From Paenibacillus sp. FSL H7-0737 (GTDB taxonomy: Bacteria > Bacillota > Bacilli > Paenibacillales > Paenibacillaceae), in NCBI RefSeq assembly GCF_000758545.1, contig NZ_CP009279.1, positions 496,001 to 560,000 on the forward strand: a stretch of 64,000 nucleotides of DNA. The letters are read 5' to 3'. The notes under the pieces were generated by a model. The model saw only the letters and a list, made by a program, of their open reading frames with translations. It did not search any database and had not been told where the DNA came from. The position numbers were made by a program, and so were the translations under genes. Shown here in pieces: positions 17,768 through 28,900 of the stretch; within the stretch, counting starts at the first letter, position 1; every line of letters starts with the position of its first letter.

Positions 17768-19684
17768 GTGTATAGTGTGAACAGGCGTGAGCGAGCTAGA
17801 GCATTATGGCATTCTTTTAGTTATTGGTGGGGGAGAAGATCTCTCCAGAGTCGTTTAATTGCAGCCTATGTTTTTATTATTTTAGGCCCGTGCTTGCTGG
17901 TATCCGTCTACTTCTATGAGTCTATCAATAATACCTATCTCAGAGATGCCGTCGAGAAAAATGATTATTTGCTGCAAATGGAAAAATTACATATCTATAA
18001 TCAAATTGAGGCGATGGAACGTGCGGCGCAGATGGCTTATTCTGATACCGATGTAGAAGAATTCCTTGCGAATGAAACTGAACCCCAGCTAGTAGATTTG
18101 ATTAATTTCAATACAAATGCCTATGTGAATATGACTCGTATTCAATTTAATAATCCGAATATTGAGCATTTGAGGCTGTATTCGAGAAGCGATAAAGTGC
18201 ATGAAATTTGGCCGATTATCTTTCGGGAAGAGCGGGTTTCTTCCAAGCCATGGTTTCAGAAAGCGCTTCAATTGAAGGGACAGGAATACTGGTCTTTTCA
18301 GAAAAGTGATCCTGATCTGATGCAGAGATACTTGGAAGCACCGGCGGAGAGTCTGCCAAAGGTTTCGTTGTTGCGTGAGAAGAGTCGTCCAGCAGACAAT
18401 CATATCGGTATGGTGCAGGTGGATATGCTGCTGAGTCGTTTTACACCCAAGACGTATACAGACGTCCGGGATAATCAGACCCAGATGTTCCTTGTGGATA
18501 GTGAGCTACAGGTTTTCACCAGACCGGATCATTCTTTTTTGCAGGATAATCTGAAGATGGCCGATATGATTGCAGAACGGTATAAGCATTTTCGGGAAAC
18601 TGGAGAATGGGATAGTGATTACTCGGAGAATGGTCGATCTTTTTTGTTGATTAACACTCCGCTAGAACGTATTGATGCTTATTTGTTAAATGTAGTGTCC
18701 ATGGAGGGAGTTATGAAGGATATCTCCCGAACGCGCAACTTAATCATTGGAGCCAATGTCGGGTTCATTACCCTGCTAACGCTGATTGCTTATGTGACAA
18801 ATGCCTTTATTCTAAAAAATCTACGTAGATTGACCGAAACAATGAAAAAAGTGCGCAGAGGTGAAGCCTACAGTGGAATTATGATTCGTGGTGGAGGGGA
18901 AGTCGGTGAGCTTGCCCATCATTTCTCCAAACTGATGAACACGATCAATACATTGGTGGCTCAAGCAGTGAGCAAGCAAGCATTGTCAAAAGAGGCTGAG
19001 CTACGTACGCTGCATAACCAGATTGACGCACATTTTTTGTATAATACGCTGGAAAATATTAAAATGCTGGCTGAAATTGAGAACCAACGAACGATCTCGG
19101 ATGCATTAACCTCACTGGGGGGGATGATGCGTTATAATTTCAAATGGTCCGGAGAGTATGTGAAGCTGCGAGATGAAATTCGCCATATTGAGAACTACAT
19201 TGAAGTGATGAATATTCGTTTTGAATATCCGGTTAAGCTGGTGCTTCATATTGAGCCTCGATATATGGAGCTGGAGGTGCTTAAAATGTCACTGCAGCCT
19301 ATTGTGGAGAACAGTGTTAAGCATGCTTGGTGTGGGGAGAAAGAAAATTTACAGGACCCGAGCATTAATATTCATATTTCGGAAACGGAAGGTGATATTT
19401 CCATAGAGCTTCGTGATAATGGTATCGGTCTTACCCCAGAACGTCTAGTTGCTTTAAACGAGGCGATATATGCTAAGGATGAATGTTGTGATTGTGATAG
19501 CTCCTGTGAACAGCGGGAAGTAAGCCAGAGAGCAGGGGGCATAGGACTGCGAAATGTACACCAGCGTCTGCAAATCTTTTATGGCGAAGAATACGGGCTT
19601 GTAGTACAGAGCGAGGCAGGGAGTTGGACGATGGTACGTCTAAGCTTGCCGAAAGTTCTTTTGACGGGAGAAAAACAACCATGA
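17768..19684 (+). CDS. Sensor histidine kinase, YesM type
   Basis: Membrane kinase of about 638 residues: helix near residues 25-45, a large extracytoplasmic sensor, a second helix around IIGANVGFITLLTLIAYV, then HAMP. The His_kinase domain has the phospho-acceptor His in QIDAHFLYNTLE. The ATPase domain has ENSVKHAW and GGIGLRNVHQRL. An upstream in-frame GTG (17753) exists, but the only binding site, GAGGTGG, fits the GTG at 17768. The stop overlaps the regulator start as ATGA. It probably senses the glycan or its binding protein. Confidence 0.9.
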   Translation: MYSVNRRERARALWHSFSYWWGRRSLQSRLIAAYVFIILGPCLLVSVYFYESINNTYLRDAVEKNDYLLQMEKLHIYNQIEAMERAAQMAYSDTDVEEFLANETEPQLVDLINFNTNAYVNMTRIQFNNPNIEHLRLYSRSDKVHEIWPIIFREERVSSKPWFQKALQLKGQEYWSFQKSDPDLMQRYLEAPAESLPKVSLLREKSRPADNHIGMVQVDMLLSRFTPKTYTDVRDNQTQMFLVDSELQVFTRPDHSFLQDNLKMADMIAERYKHFRETGEWDSDYSENGRSFLLINTPLERIDAYLLNVVSMEGVMKDISRTRNLIIGANVGFITLLTLIAYVTNAFILKNLRRLTETMKKVRRGEAYSGIMIRGGGEVGELAHHFSKLMNTINTLVAQAVSKQALSKEAELRTLHNQIDAHFLYNTLENIKMLAEIENQRTISDALTSLGGMMRYNFKWSGEYVKLRDEIRHIENYIEVMNIRFEYPVKLVLHIEPRYMELEVLKMSLQPIVENSVKHAWCGEKENLQDPSINIHISETEGDISIELRDNGIGLTPERLVALNEAIYAKDECCDCDSSCEQREVSQRAGGIGLRNVHQRLQIFYGEEYGLVVQSEAGSWTMVRLSLPKVLLTGEKQP

Positions 19685-21243
19685 AGAAATTACTGATCGT
19701 TGATGATGAGAAAAATATTCGTGTAGGTCTGAAGATCATGATTGAAAGGGAATTTCCATCCGCATATTCGATCATAATGGCGAGCAATGGTGCAGAGGCG
19801 CTCGAGGTCTTTAAGACAGATGGTGCAGATATTATTATTACGGATATTCGTATGCCGGTAATGGATGGAATTACGTTGTTGGAGCGGTTGTCTTCGGCGA
19901 CAGGGGGCGAGAAAAGTCCGGCAGTGCTAATTTTAAGTGGGTATGACGATTTCGAATATGCCAAAAGCGCGATCCGTTATCGCGTGAAGGATTATTTACT
20001 TAAACCGATTCGTAGAGATGAATTATTCGAAATCTTGAAGTGTATAGACAAGGAGGAGGAGGAGCAGAATCTCAGCGCAAGGCAGCAGGAACAGGAAGCA
20101 GAACGTTTTCGCCGAGAGCTGCGTTCTAGCCGTTTACGCGAGCTGCTTATGCAGCAGGAAGTTCAGTTGGAGCGAGAGCAGCAGGAGAGCCTAGATGACT
20201 TGGAGGTTCCTTTTACAGTAGGTGTGTTGAATTACTATTGTAATGACGGAACAAGAATGAAGCCTGGGGATGTTCAGGGGCTGGTTGAACGATTGATGGG
20301 ACCACTTGAAAAATATTTCTCGGAAATCACAACGGACTGGGACGGTAAGCTAGTATTGCTCGGAACCAGAAAACAGGACTTTATTGAGCTGTCCAGACAA
20401 GCTGAAGCCAAAGAAATAATGGGATTGTCGATTGGGATAAGTAGCGAAGGAGGAAGTCTTGCAGACCTTCGTTCCTGTTATAAGGAAGCTTGTCGGGCAT
20501 TACAGTATACTTTTGTATATCCACAAGTGAACTTGTTGAATTACGAGGATGTGAGTCAAGAACGGTCTAATTCCCCCTTACCAAAGGAGGAAATTCGCAA
20601 GCTGCTCAATATGCTTGGAACAGAACGCGAGAAGGAGATGAAGCATCTTCTGGCTGTGATTTTTCAGACTGAGCATTTGAAGGCGCTTGACCTGTCTTAT
20701 TTGGAGTCGGTGGGACAGAATATCAATGAATTGGTGCTGGATGAAGTATTTCGGGTGCATGGCGAGGCCTCGGTAGAGGTGTTGAAGCTGTATCGCACAG
20801 TGGGCAATATGTACAATTATCGTCATTTTCATGATTATTATCGTGCGCTTGAGAATTTGCTCCTGAGTGTGAGTAATTACATTGTAGGGGTACGCTCTGC
20901 TCATACGGAGCATGCTGACATGGAGGAAGCGCTGCACTATATTGAAGCCAACTATGCTCGTCCACTAAATATGGCTATGGTTAGTAACCATGTTTCTTTG
21001 AATTATTCTTATTTTAGCGAAGCCTTCAAAGCATATACTGGTGAGAATTTTGTCATTTATTTAAAAAAGGTACGCATCCGTCATGCTAAAGAACTGCTAG
21101 CGAAAGACTGTGGCAAGCTTGCTGAGGTTTCGGAGAAAGTAGGTTTTGAGAACAGTAAGCAATTTGCCCGTGTATTCAAAGAGTTGGAAGGGATCTCTCC
21201 AGGGGATTATAGAGCCAAAATGCTGTCTGAAGATCTGTCGTAA
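19681..21243 (+). CDS. Response regulator with AraC-type DNA-binding domain, YesN type
   Basis: A 520-residue regulator. The receiver domain starts KKLLIVDDEKNIR, with the phospho-acceptor Asp in IIITDIRMPVMDG. A long middle region includes a coiled-coil stretch rich in Glu/Gln/Arg. The C-terminal ~100 residues hold two AraC helix-turn-helix units ending EKVGFENSKQFARVFKE. ATG at 19681 is coupled to the kinase. It probably activates the preceding transport operon. Confidence 0.93.
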   Translation: MKKLLIVDDEKNIRVGLKIMIEREFPSAYSIIMASNGAEALEVFKTDGADIIITDIRMPVMDGITLLERLSSATGGEKSPAVLILSGYDDFEYAKSAIRYRVKDYLLKPIRRDELFEILKCIDKEEEEQNLSARQQEQEAERFRRELRSSRLRELLMQQEVQLEREQQESLDDLEVPFTVGVLNYYCNDGTRMKPGDVQGLVERLMGPLEKYFSEITTDWDGKLVLLGTRKQDFIELSRQAEAKEIMGLSIGISSEGGSLADLRSCYKEACRALQYTFVYPQVNLLNYEDVSQERSNSPLPKEEIRKLLNMLGTEREKEMKHLLAVIFQTEHLKALDLSYLESVGQNINELVLDEVFRVHGEASVEVLKLYRTVGNMYNYRHFHDYYRALENLLLSVSNYIVGVRSAHTEHADMEEALHYIEANYARPLNMAMVSNHVSLNYSYFSEAFKAYTGENFVIYLKKVRIRHAKELLAKDCGKLAEVSEKVGFENSKQFARVFKELEGISPGDYRAKMLSEDLS

Positions 21244-21391
21244 AAGGCAGGATAAGTAGCTTTAGTATAAATATCATTGCTGAACTGTACCTTGATGGGC
21301 GTTAAGGGTGTCGTTAGAAGTGATCCTCCTATATAATGGCAGTGAGAAGCTTTGCTAGGATTAGCAGCAAGAGAGTTTGGAGGAATGAAGG

Positions 21392-22195
21392 GTGGAAGAA
21401 ATTCAAGGCAATTTGATTACAGTTCAGACGTTGGCAGAGGACTTTCGGCGACTGGGTGTACAGGCGGGGATGACGATTATACTGCATTCGTCCTTCAAAT
21501 CACTAGGCCAATGGGTGGCAGGTGGCCCGGTTGCCGTTATTTTGGCGCTTGAGGAGGTTCTTGGAGAGTCAGGTACACTTGTGATGCCCACGCATTCTAG
21601 TGATCTGACGGACCCTGCTGGCTGGAGTAACCCACCGGTACCCGAATCTTGGTGGCAGAGTATCCGTGAGCAGATGCCGGCTTATGATCCAGACCTGACC
21701 CCACTGAGAGGAATGGGGGTTATTCCGGATTGCTTCCGTAGACAAAAAGAGGTAAAGCGCAGCGATCACCCCATTCATTCATTTGCGGCTTGGGGCAAGC
21801 ATAGGGATGAGATTATATATGGTCACTCCCTCGAATACGGTTTGGGGGATGACTCTCCATTAGCTCGTATTTATGATCTGGGGGGAAGTGTGCTGCTGCT
21901 AGGCGTTGGTAATCTGAATAATACTTCATTACATCTTGCTGAATGCCGGGCCTTCTATGAAGGAAAGAAGGAAGCCATTGGCGGAGCACCTATACTAGTG
22001 GATGGTCATAGACAGTGGGTGGAATTCAAGGAGCTAGATTGGAACTCTGACGATTTCGTTGATCTTGCTGAGCAATTCGGGCAAGAGACAGGGCTCATTA
22101 CAAATGGTCATATCGCCTCAGCTGCAGCTCAATTGATTCCACAGCGTGAAATTGTAGACTATGCGGTGAACTGGATGGAGCAAAACAGGAAGTAG
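21392..22195 (+). CDS. AAC(3) family aminoglycoside N-acetyltransferase-like protein
   Basis: A 267-residue Antibiotic_NAT-fold protein. Seen are the opening HSSFKSLGQWVAGG, GTLVMPTHSSDLTDP, the RRQKEVKRSDHPIHSFAAWG segment with the conserved His, and GVGNLNNTSLHLAE. The GTG start follows GGAGG by 8 nt. The family acetylates aminoglycosides in some members, but chromosomal YokD-like members often have no proven resistance role, so activity on drugs is not claimed. It precedes a phosphatase gene by 38 bp. Confidence 0.87.
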   Translation: MEEIQGNLITVQTLAEDFRRLGVQAGMTIILHSSFKSLGQWVAGGPVAVILALEEVLGESGTLVMPTHSSDLTDPAGWSNPPVPESWWQSIREQMPAYDPDLTPLRGMGVIPDCFRRQKEVKRSDHPIHSFAAWGKHRDEIIYGHSLEYGLGDDSPLARIYDLGGSVLLLGVGNLNNTSLHLAECRAFYEGKKEAIGGAPILVDGHRQWVEFKELDWNSDDFVDLAEQFGQETGLITNGHIASAAAQLIPQREIVDYAVNWMEQNRK

Positions 22196-22233
22196 ACTAT
22201 CTCTGAATTTGGGATTAGGAGGAGAAGCAACGG

Positions 22234-22872
22234 ATGAGTACTACAACGATATATCTAACGCGTCATGGACAGACAGAATGGAATGTGCAGAATCGTATGC
22301 AAGGTCATATGGATTCTGCGCTGACGACGCTTGGCGTACAACAGGCGGAATGGTTGAGCCAGGGAATGCAGGCTACAAATCTGGATGTCATTTATGCAAG
22401 CTCTAGCCCAAGGGCGCTGCGTACAGCTGAAATTATACGCGGAGAGCGGGATGTTCCGCTGAAGATTTCCGATGCATTTAAAGAAATTGGCATGGGCGTA
22501 TGGGAAGGTAGAGATTCTGCTGAACTGGCAGCTCAGTATTCAGACCAGCATCGTTATTTCTGGAAGGAACCCGACCGGTTTAAAGTGGAGGGCAGCGAGA
22601 CCTTCGCAGAGGTGCAGACAAGAGCACTGGAGAAGCTTCAGGAAATTCTCACTGCCCATCAGGGTGAGACGATTCTTATCGTAACGCATACGGTAGTGAT
22701 CAAGCTCTTGATGGCTTATTTTGAGGGCAGAGAGTTGCCTAAGCTATGGGATCTGCCTTACATATATCCAACCTGCTTATCCAGGATTGATTTTACGGAT
22801 GGCGTGCCGGAGATCCTGCTGCACGGGGATACAAGTCATTATGAAGAGAATGAGGCTGGGATGGAATCCTAG
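22234..22872 (+). CDS. Histidine phosphatase family protein
   Basis: A 212-residue phosphoglycerate-mutase-like phosphatase. The catalytic RHG motif is in YLTRHGQTEWN, the second Arg in SSSPRALRTAE, and the second His in ILIVTHTVVIK. It resembles the broad-specificity PhoE/CobC group; the substrate is not predictable. TAGGAGGAGA precedes the ATG. It is probably co-transcribed with the acetyltransferase gene. Confidence 0.9.
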   Translation: MSTTTIYLTRHGQTEWNVQNRMQGHMDSALTTLGVQQAEWLSQGMQATNLDVIYASSSPRALRTAEIIRGERDVPLKISDAFKEIGMGVWEGRDSAELAAQYSDQHRYFWKEPDRFKVEGSETFAEVQTRALEKLQEILTAHQGETILIVTHTVVIKLLMAYFEGRELPKLWDLPYIYPTCLSRIDFTDGVPEILLHGDTSHYEENEAGMES

Positions 22873-22884
22873 AGGTTATATGAA

Positions 22885-22936
22885 AAAGAGGCGGTTCCTC
22901 GAGTGCATTATGCACCCTAGGAACCGCCTTTTTGTC
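22885..22936. terminator. Terminator between convergent genes
   Basis: Arms GAGGCGGTTCCT and AGGAACCGCCTT enclose a smaller GTGCA/TGCAC hairpin. A runs and T runs flank it, so it can terminate both the phosphatase gene and the large surface-protein gene. Confidence 0.85.
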
Positions 22937-22956
22937 CTCAGAGCTGTGGGCCTTTA

Positions 22957-25900
22957 TTAATTGATGAACTGAAGAGATTTCAAGGTCTTCTCCAGCATCG
23001 TAACGGCTTCAGCACGAGTTGCCAGCTTTTGTGGAGCAAAGGAACCGTCTTTCGCTCCTTGAATGATGCCCTCAGCAGCGATTTCTGCTACTGCTGCTTG
23101 GGACCAAGCAGGAATGCTTGCTGCGTCACTGAATTTAGCTAGTGCTGCAGGATCGGCATTTAAGGTTTTGCCCGTGTACTTGATGGCTTTAGCTAATACA
23201 GAGGCCATTTCTTGCCGAGTGATCGGGCTACCTGGCTTAAAGCTGCCATCGGTATAACCAGAAATCAATTCGGCTTCTGCAGCAGTGCGAATAGCATCAG
23301 CATACCATGCGTTTGGATTTACATCCTTAAAAGTTGTCTCGCCACCCGTTGTCACAAGTCCAAGAGAACGCGTAATTAATGCTGCGAACTCAGCCCGTGT
23401 GATCGACTGTGAAGGAGAGAATGTATCGCTATTGGTTCCACTAACGATCAGTTTGGAAGCTAACAGATCAATGGACGCTTTAGCCCAGTGTCCGCTAATA
23501 TCTCCGAACGTTTTGGAAGATTTAACAACGGTGTAATAGCTGTTGCTGTTCCGTTTAATCGTAACATCTGTTGTTCCATTAGCCTTAGGGGCAAATATCG
23601 CAGGCACGAAGGAAATCTTGCCTGTAGCAGGCACGAAGACGACTGCCGTTGCGTTATTTGAATTTAAGGAAGTAGGTACATTGATCGTCCGATTAACATA
23701 AGTACTGCCGAAGTTGTTCAGCGGTACACGCTTAGATCCGGCTACTGCTGAAACACTAAATTCGATTACTGGAGCAGCTAAAGTAGCATTACCTAGCTGT
23801 GAAGCGATAGCTTGGTTTGTGCTGCTTAGCGTTTTCGAATCCGCTAATAGAATGGATACTGTAATTGTAAAGTCGCTGGTGCCTAATTGAGCGGCAAGCG
23901 ATACACTGTTTATAACACTGAGCGGCAAGGAATACGAAGCGCCATCAGTAGTAAGGGTAAGAATGGTGTTAGGCTGTGCAGCAGCTTGTTTTACAAGCAC
24001 ACTGCCTGGGAGTTCTACTTGAGCGCCGCCAGTAGTCGCTTTAACCGGAATAACCAGTTCATGTTTACCAGTTGGCAGTTCAGCAAGTTGTTTGGTCAGA
24101 TCAGCAGCATCAATTGTTGTTACTTGCGGTGCAGCCGTTGGTGCTGTTGTTGCAGTAGGTGTTGGTGCTACTGTTGCTGTTGATGTTGGAACTGTTGGTG
24201 ATGTTGGCACTGGTGTCGGCACTGGTGTCGGAGTTGGGGTTATCTCCGGCAATGGTGCACCCTTCAGATCCACAATCCGGCCCTCAACAGCGGAAGTGTT
24301 CGCAGTGACATTTCCAATCTTCTGAAGATACTTCGTAAATACATCAAAGTCCGGCAGGTACAGTAGATTCACGCGACCTTCTTTATAGGCCTTTTCAAGT
24401 GAAGTATAGAAATCTCCACCTTTAGCTGTGAAAGCATTAGTAGCTACTTCATAAGATGCTTTTAGATCTAGAGGAACGTATTTGTCTCCGTTCTTCACTT
24501 CGATACGTAATACACGTTCGTTCACAGGCTTCGTAGAGTCATAGTAGAATTTCAACCCTGCAACGTGTGGGAAACGTCCGTCTGCTGCTGGAGTTTTGGA
24601 AACCCCATTCTCCATTGCATCCTTAATTTCTTGTCCGGTCAAAGTGATCGTAACCAGATCGTTGTTGAAAGGAAGTACTCCGAGTACTTCACCTTGTGTA
24701 ATGGGTCCTTCATTAATGGATTCGCGAATACCGCCACCATTTTGCAGGGCGATTACCGCATTAGTGCCAGCTTTCTTGGCTGCAAAAAGCATACCATCGG
24801 CAATCAGGTTACCGAGGTTGGTTTCCTTTGTGCGAACATTATCACGAACGCCGTTTAGAACAACCTCTGAGTTACCTACTACCTCATTGCTCAGTTCTAA
24901 AATACCTGGCTTATAGTCGGTATCCAGGATCTTTTTAGCTTCAGGATCTTCTGCGATAACGTAGTTAGCGCCGTTCTTAGCGTCGATGGAGATTAATTGG
25001 TCTTTCCAATTTGTCAGTATGCCATCTTTGTTAAATTTAACTTCAAGCTGACCAAGGAAGAGTCCTTTTTCACCAGTTTGTACGATAAGCTTCGGTGCAT
25101 TAGGATCGCTGTTATCTACAACCGCTTGATCTAATTGCGTGTGGCTGTGACCACCGACAATAATATCAATGCCATTAACCGCTTTGGCTAACTTGAGATC
25201 CTCTTCGTAGCCAAGGTGTGAGAGAACAATAATCTTGTTAATCTTTTCTTTTTGCAGCATAGCGACAGTTTCTTTTGCCTTCACCACAGCATTCTCAAAA
25301 GTCACTTTACCTGGTGAAGCAATGTTCGCTGTATCTTCTGTCGTCAGACCAATGATACCAACCTGTTCGCCGTCTACTTCTTTAATCAGAGCAGGGTAGA
25401 TGGTTGCCGCATTACCCGAACGACCGATTTCATTGGTAAACATTTTGCTTAGCGTATCATCTGCAGAGAAATTCACATTGGATGAGACAAAAGGGAACTT
25501 AGCGTTGCCGATGAATTTGGAAAGCACTTCAGAACTTTCACCATTTTTATCAAATTCATGGTTCCCGAAAGTCATAGCATCATATTGAACCAGATTCATA
25601 AAGGTTAGATCTGCTTGACCCAGATACTTGTTGAAGTAAAGTGTTCCGGAGAACACATCACCCGCATCGAGAAGAATAGGGTTTTCTGTAGTCGCCTTAG
25701 CATTTTTGATTGCCGTTACACGGCGTAGAATGTTATTTGGTGAGCTTACAGTATCTAGTCCTGCATGCGTATCGTTGGTGTGTAGAACTGTTAATGGGAA
25801 GTCTTCAGTTGTCTCCGGCAGTGGTGCACCTTTCAGATCCACAATCCGGCCCTCAACAGCGGAAGTGTTCGCAGTGACAGTTCCAACTTCTTTAAGATAC

Positions 25901-28900
25901 TTCGTAAATACATCAAAGTCCGGCAGATACAGCAGATTCACACGGCCTTCTTTATAGGCCTTCTCAAGGGAAGTATAGAAATCTCCACCTTTAGCTGTGA
26001 AAGCATTAGTAGCTACTTCATAAGATGCTTTTAGATCTAGAGGAACGTATTTGTCTCCGTTCTTCACTTCGATACGTAATACACGTTCGTTCACAGGCTT
26101 CGTGGAGTCATAATAGAATTTCAACCCTGCAACATGCGGGAAACGTCCGTCTGCTGCTGGAGTTTTGGAAACCCCATTCTCCATTGCATCCTTAATTTCT
26201 TGTCCGGTCAAAGTGATCGTAACCAGATCGTTGTTGAAAGGAAGTACTCCGAGTACTTCACCTTGTGTAATCGGTCCTTCATTGATAGATTCGCGAATAC
26301 CGCCACCATTTTGCAGGGCAATTACCGCATTAGTGCCAGCTTTCTTAGCTGCAAAAAGCATTCCATCGGCAATCAGGTTACCGAGGTTGGTTTCCTTTGT
26401 GCGAACATTATCACGAACGCCGTTTAGAACAACCTCTGAGTTACCTACTACCTCATTGGTTAGCTCTTGAATACCTGGCTTATATTCGGTATCCAGGATC
26501 TTTTTAGCTTCAGGATCTTCTGCGATTACGTAGTTAGCGCCGTTCTTAGCGTCGATGGAGATTAATTGGTCTTTCCAATTTGTCAGTATGCCATCTTTGT
26601 TAAATTTAACTTCAAGCTGACCAAGGAAAAGTCCTTTTTCACCAGTTTGTACGATAAGCTTCGGTGCATTAGGATCGCTGTTATCTACAACCGCTTGATC
26701 TAATTGCGTGTGGCTGTGACCACCGACAATAATATCAATGCCATTAACCGCTTTGGCTAACTTGAGATCCTCTTCGTAGCCAAGGTGTGAGAGAACAATA
26801 ATCTTGTTAATCTTTTCTTTTTGCAGCATAGCGACAGTTTCTTTTGCCTTCACTACAGCATTCTCAAAAGTCACTTTACCTGGTGAAGCAATGTTCGCTG
26901 TATCTTCTGTCGTCAGACCAATGATACCAACCTGTTCGCCGTCTACTTCTTTAATCAGAGCAGGGTAGATGGTTGCCGCATTACCCGATCGACCAATTTC
27001 GTTGGTGAACATTTTGCTTAGAATATCATCTGCAGAGAAATTCACATTAGATGAGACAAAAGGGAACTTAGCGTTGCCGATAAATTTGGAAAGCGTATCA
27101 GAATCTTTATCAAATTCATGATTACCGAAAGTCATAGCGTCATATTTGACCAGATTCATAAAGGCCAGATCTGCTTGACCCAGATACTTGTTGAAGTAGA
27201 GTGTTCCGGAGAACACATCACCCGCATCGAGAAGAATAGGGTTTTCTGTAGTCGCCTTAGCAGTTTTGATTGCTGTTACACGGCGCAAGATGTTGTTTGG
27301 TGAGCTTACAGTATCTAATCCTGCATGCGTATCGTTGGTGTGTAGAACTGTTAATGGAAAATCTTCAGCAGTACTAAAATCAATCTGTGCTACAACCGCA
27401 TCATGATCGGATACCCGACCTTTCGATGGAGAGAAGTCGGCATTTAGATGGACGACATCTACTTTGGAAGAAGCCGTTAGATTTTTACTGACAAGAATAT
27501 GATCCAGTACTTGAGAGTTTCCGTCATAGGTGTACGTATACTGCTCATTTAAAGGCAATGTGTCGATCAAATTGTCCAGCTCTGTACCTTTTAAAATAGT
27601 TGCAGTTTTAGTGAATTGGAAATCATTCAAATCGCCAAGAGCTACGACGTTGGCTTCAGGATTAGCAGTCAGAACCTCTTTGACAAATCCGTTTACGACC
27701 GCCGCAATTTTATGACGTTGTGTTTCACTGGACAATACCGGTGGCTGAACGTTCCCGAAAGGACCATTATCGCCGCCTTTTGAATTGAAATGGTTTGCGA
27801 TCACGATCACTTTTTCGCCGCCGAAAATAAATTGTGCAGCAAGTGGTTTACGTGAACTAGCAAATGCAGCATTCGTTGGATCAATTCGTCCTGGATTGTA
27901 AGTCAGCTTGTCTGTCGCTGCATTATAAGCAACGGATTGCGTAGATGTACCTTTTTGACCGTTTACACTATCCGCAAGCTGTACTCTTGCTGGATTGTAC
28001 AAGAAGCCTACGCGAATGTTTCCGCCTGGAGCTCCGCCATCCTGATTGTTGACTGGAGCGATGTCTGTGTATTTATATACAGGACCGCCTGCAGTTTCAA
28101 TAGCCTTAATTAGTTCGTCAGCACTTGCTTCAGTGATTCCATTATTGGTTTCACCATTGCTATCCTGCATTTCGACCACGCCGATAATGTCAGGCTTTTT
28201 CATATTATTCGTGATGGAGTCGGCAAGTTTCTGGATTTTTGTTGCTCCGACGCCTGGGTAGAAGTTCTCAATGTTGTATGAAGCGATTAATAGCTTGTCC
28301 TCATTAACCTCAAGAGTAGTTGTTTCTTGTTTAAAAGTACTTGGGGTAATGGTTGGCAGCTTACCGTTCTCCGGAATTACTTTGAAATTGCCATTGTTGT
28401 ATCCGATGACTCCTGTAACATCTCCAGCGAACTTATCTCCGGTGATTACTTCTTGACCCGGATTTCCATAAGCAATGATAAGACGCTGAGGATTGAATTG
28501 GTTATATTCTTTTAGAACTAGTCCACCAGCTGGTGTGATGACATCAGGAGTATCATTTTCTACTCTTGTAGGGATGTTATAAAGCATGGAATTTCCGCTA
28601 CCACTTGTCCAGTAAGGACTAATAATCGTAGGGGTAGGGAGTTTTACAAGCATACCTTCTAACGATTCATAAAAATCTATGGCATCTTCACTAGGTTCAA
28701 AATCAGCCATGCTGTCATTATCAATGATGGAAGAAGGAATAGCTCTTCCACCTTTGCCAAGTACGATAGGTTCAGGCACAGTATAACTAGAAGAGGAATC
28801 TACTGTTAGTGATGTCATATTAATTTGAGTGGAGGTTAGATTGCTCGCACTTCCTTCGTTATACTCGGAAACGGCTCCATTAACGCGCACTAAATCTCCA

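Noticed and set aside
21392..22195. Proven aminoglycoside resistance gene
   Set aside because: Family membership is clear, but chromosomal members often lack drug activity and nothing in the context indicates resistance.
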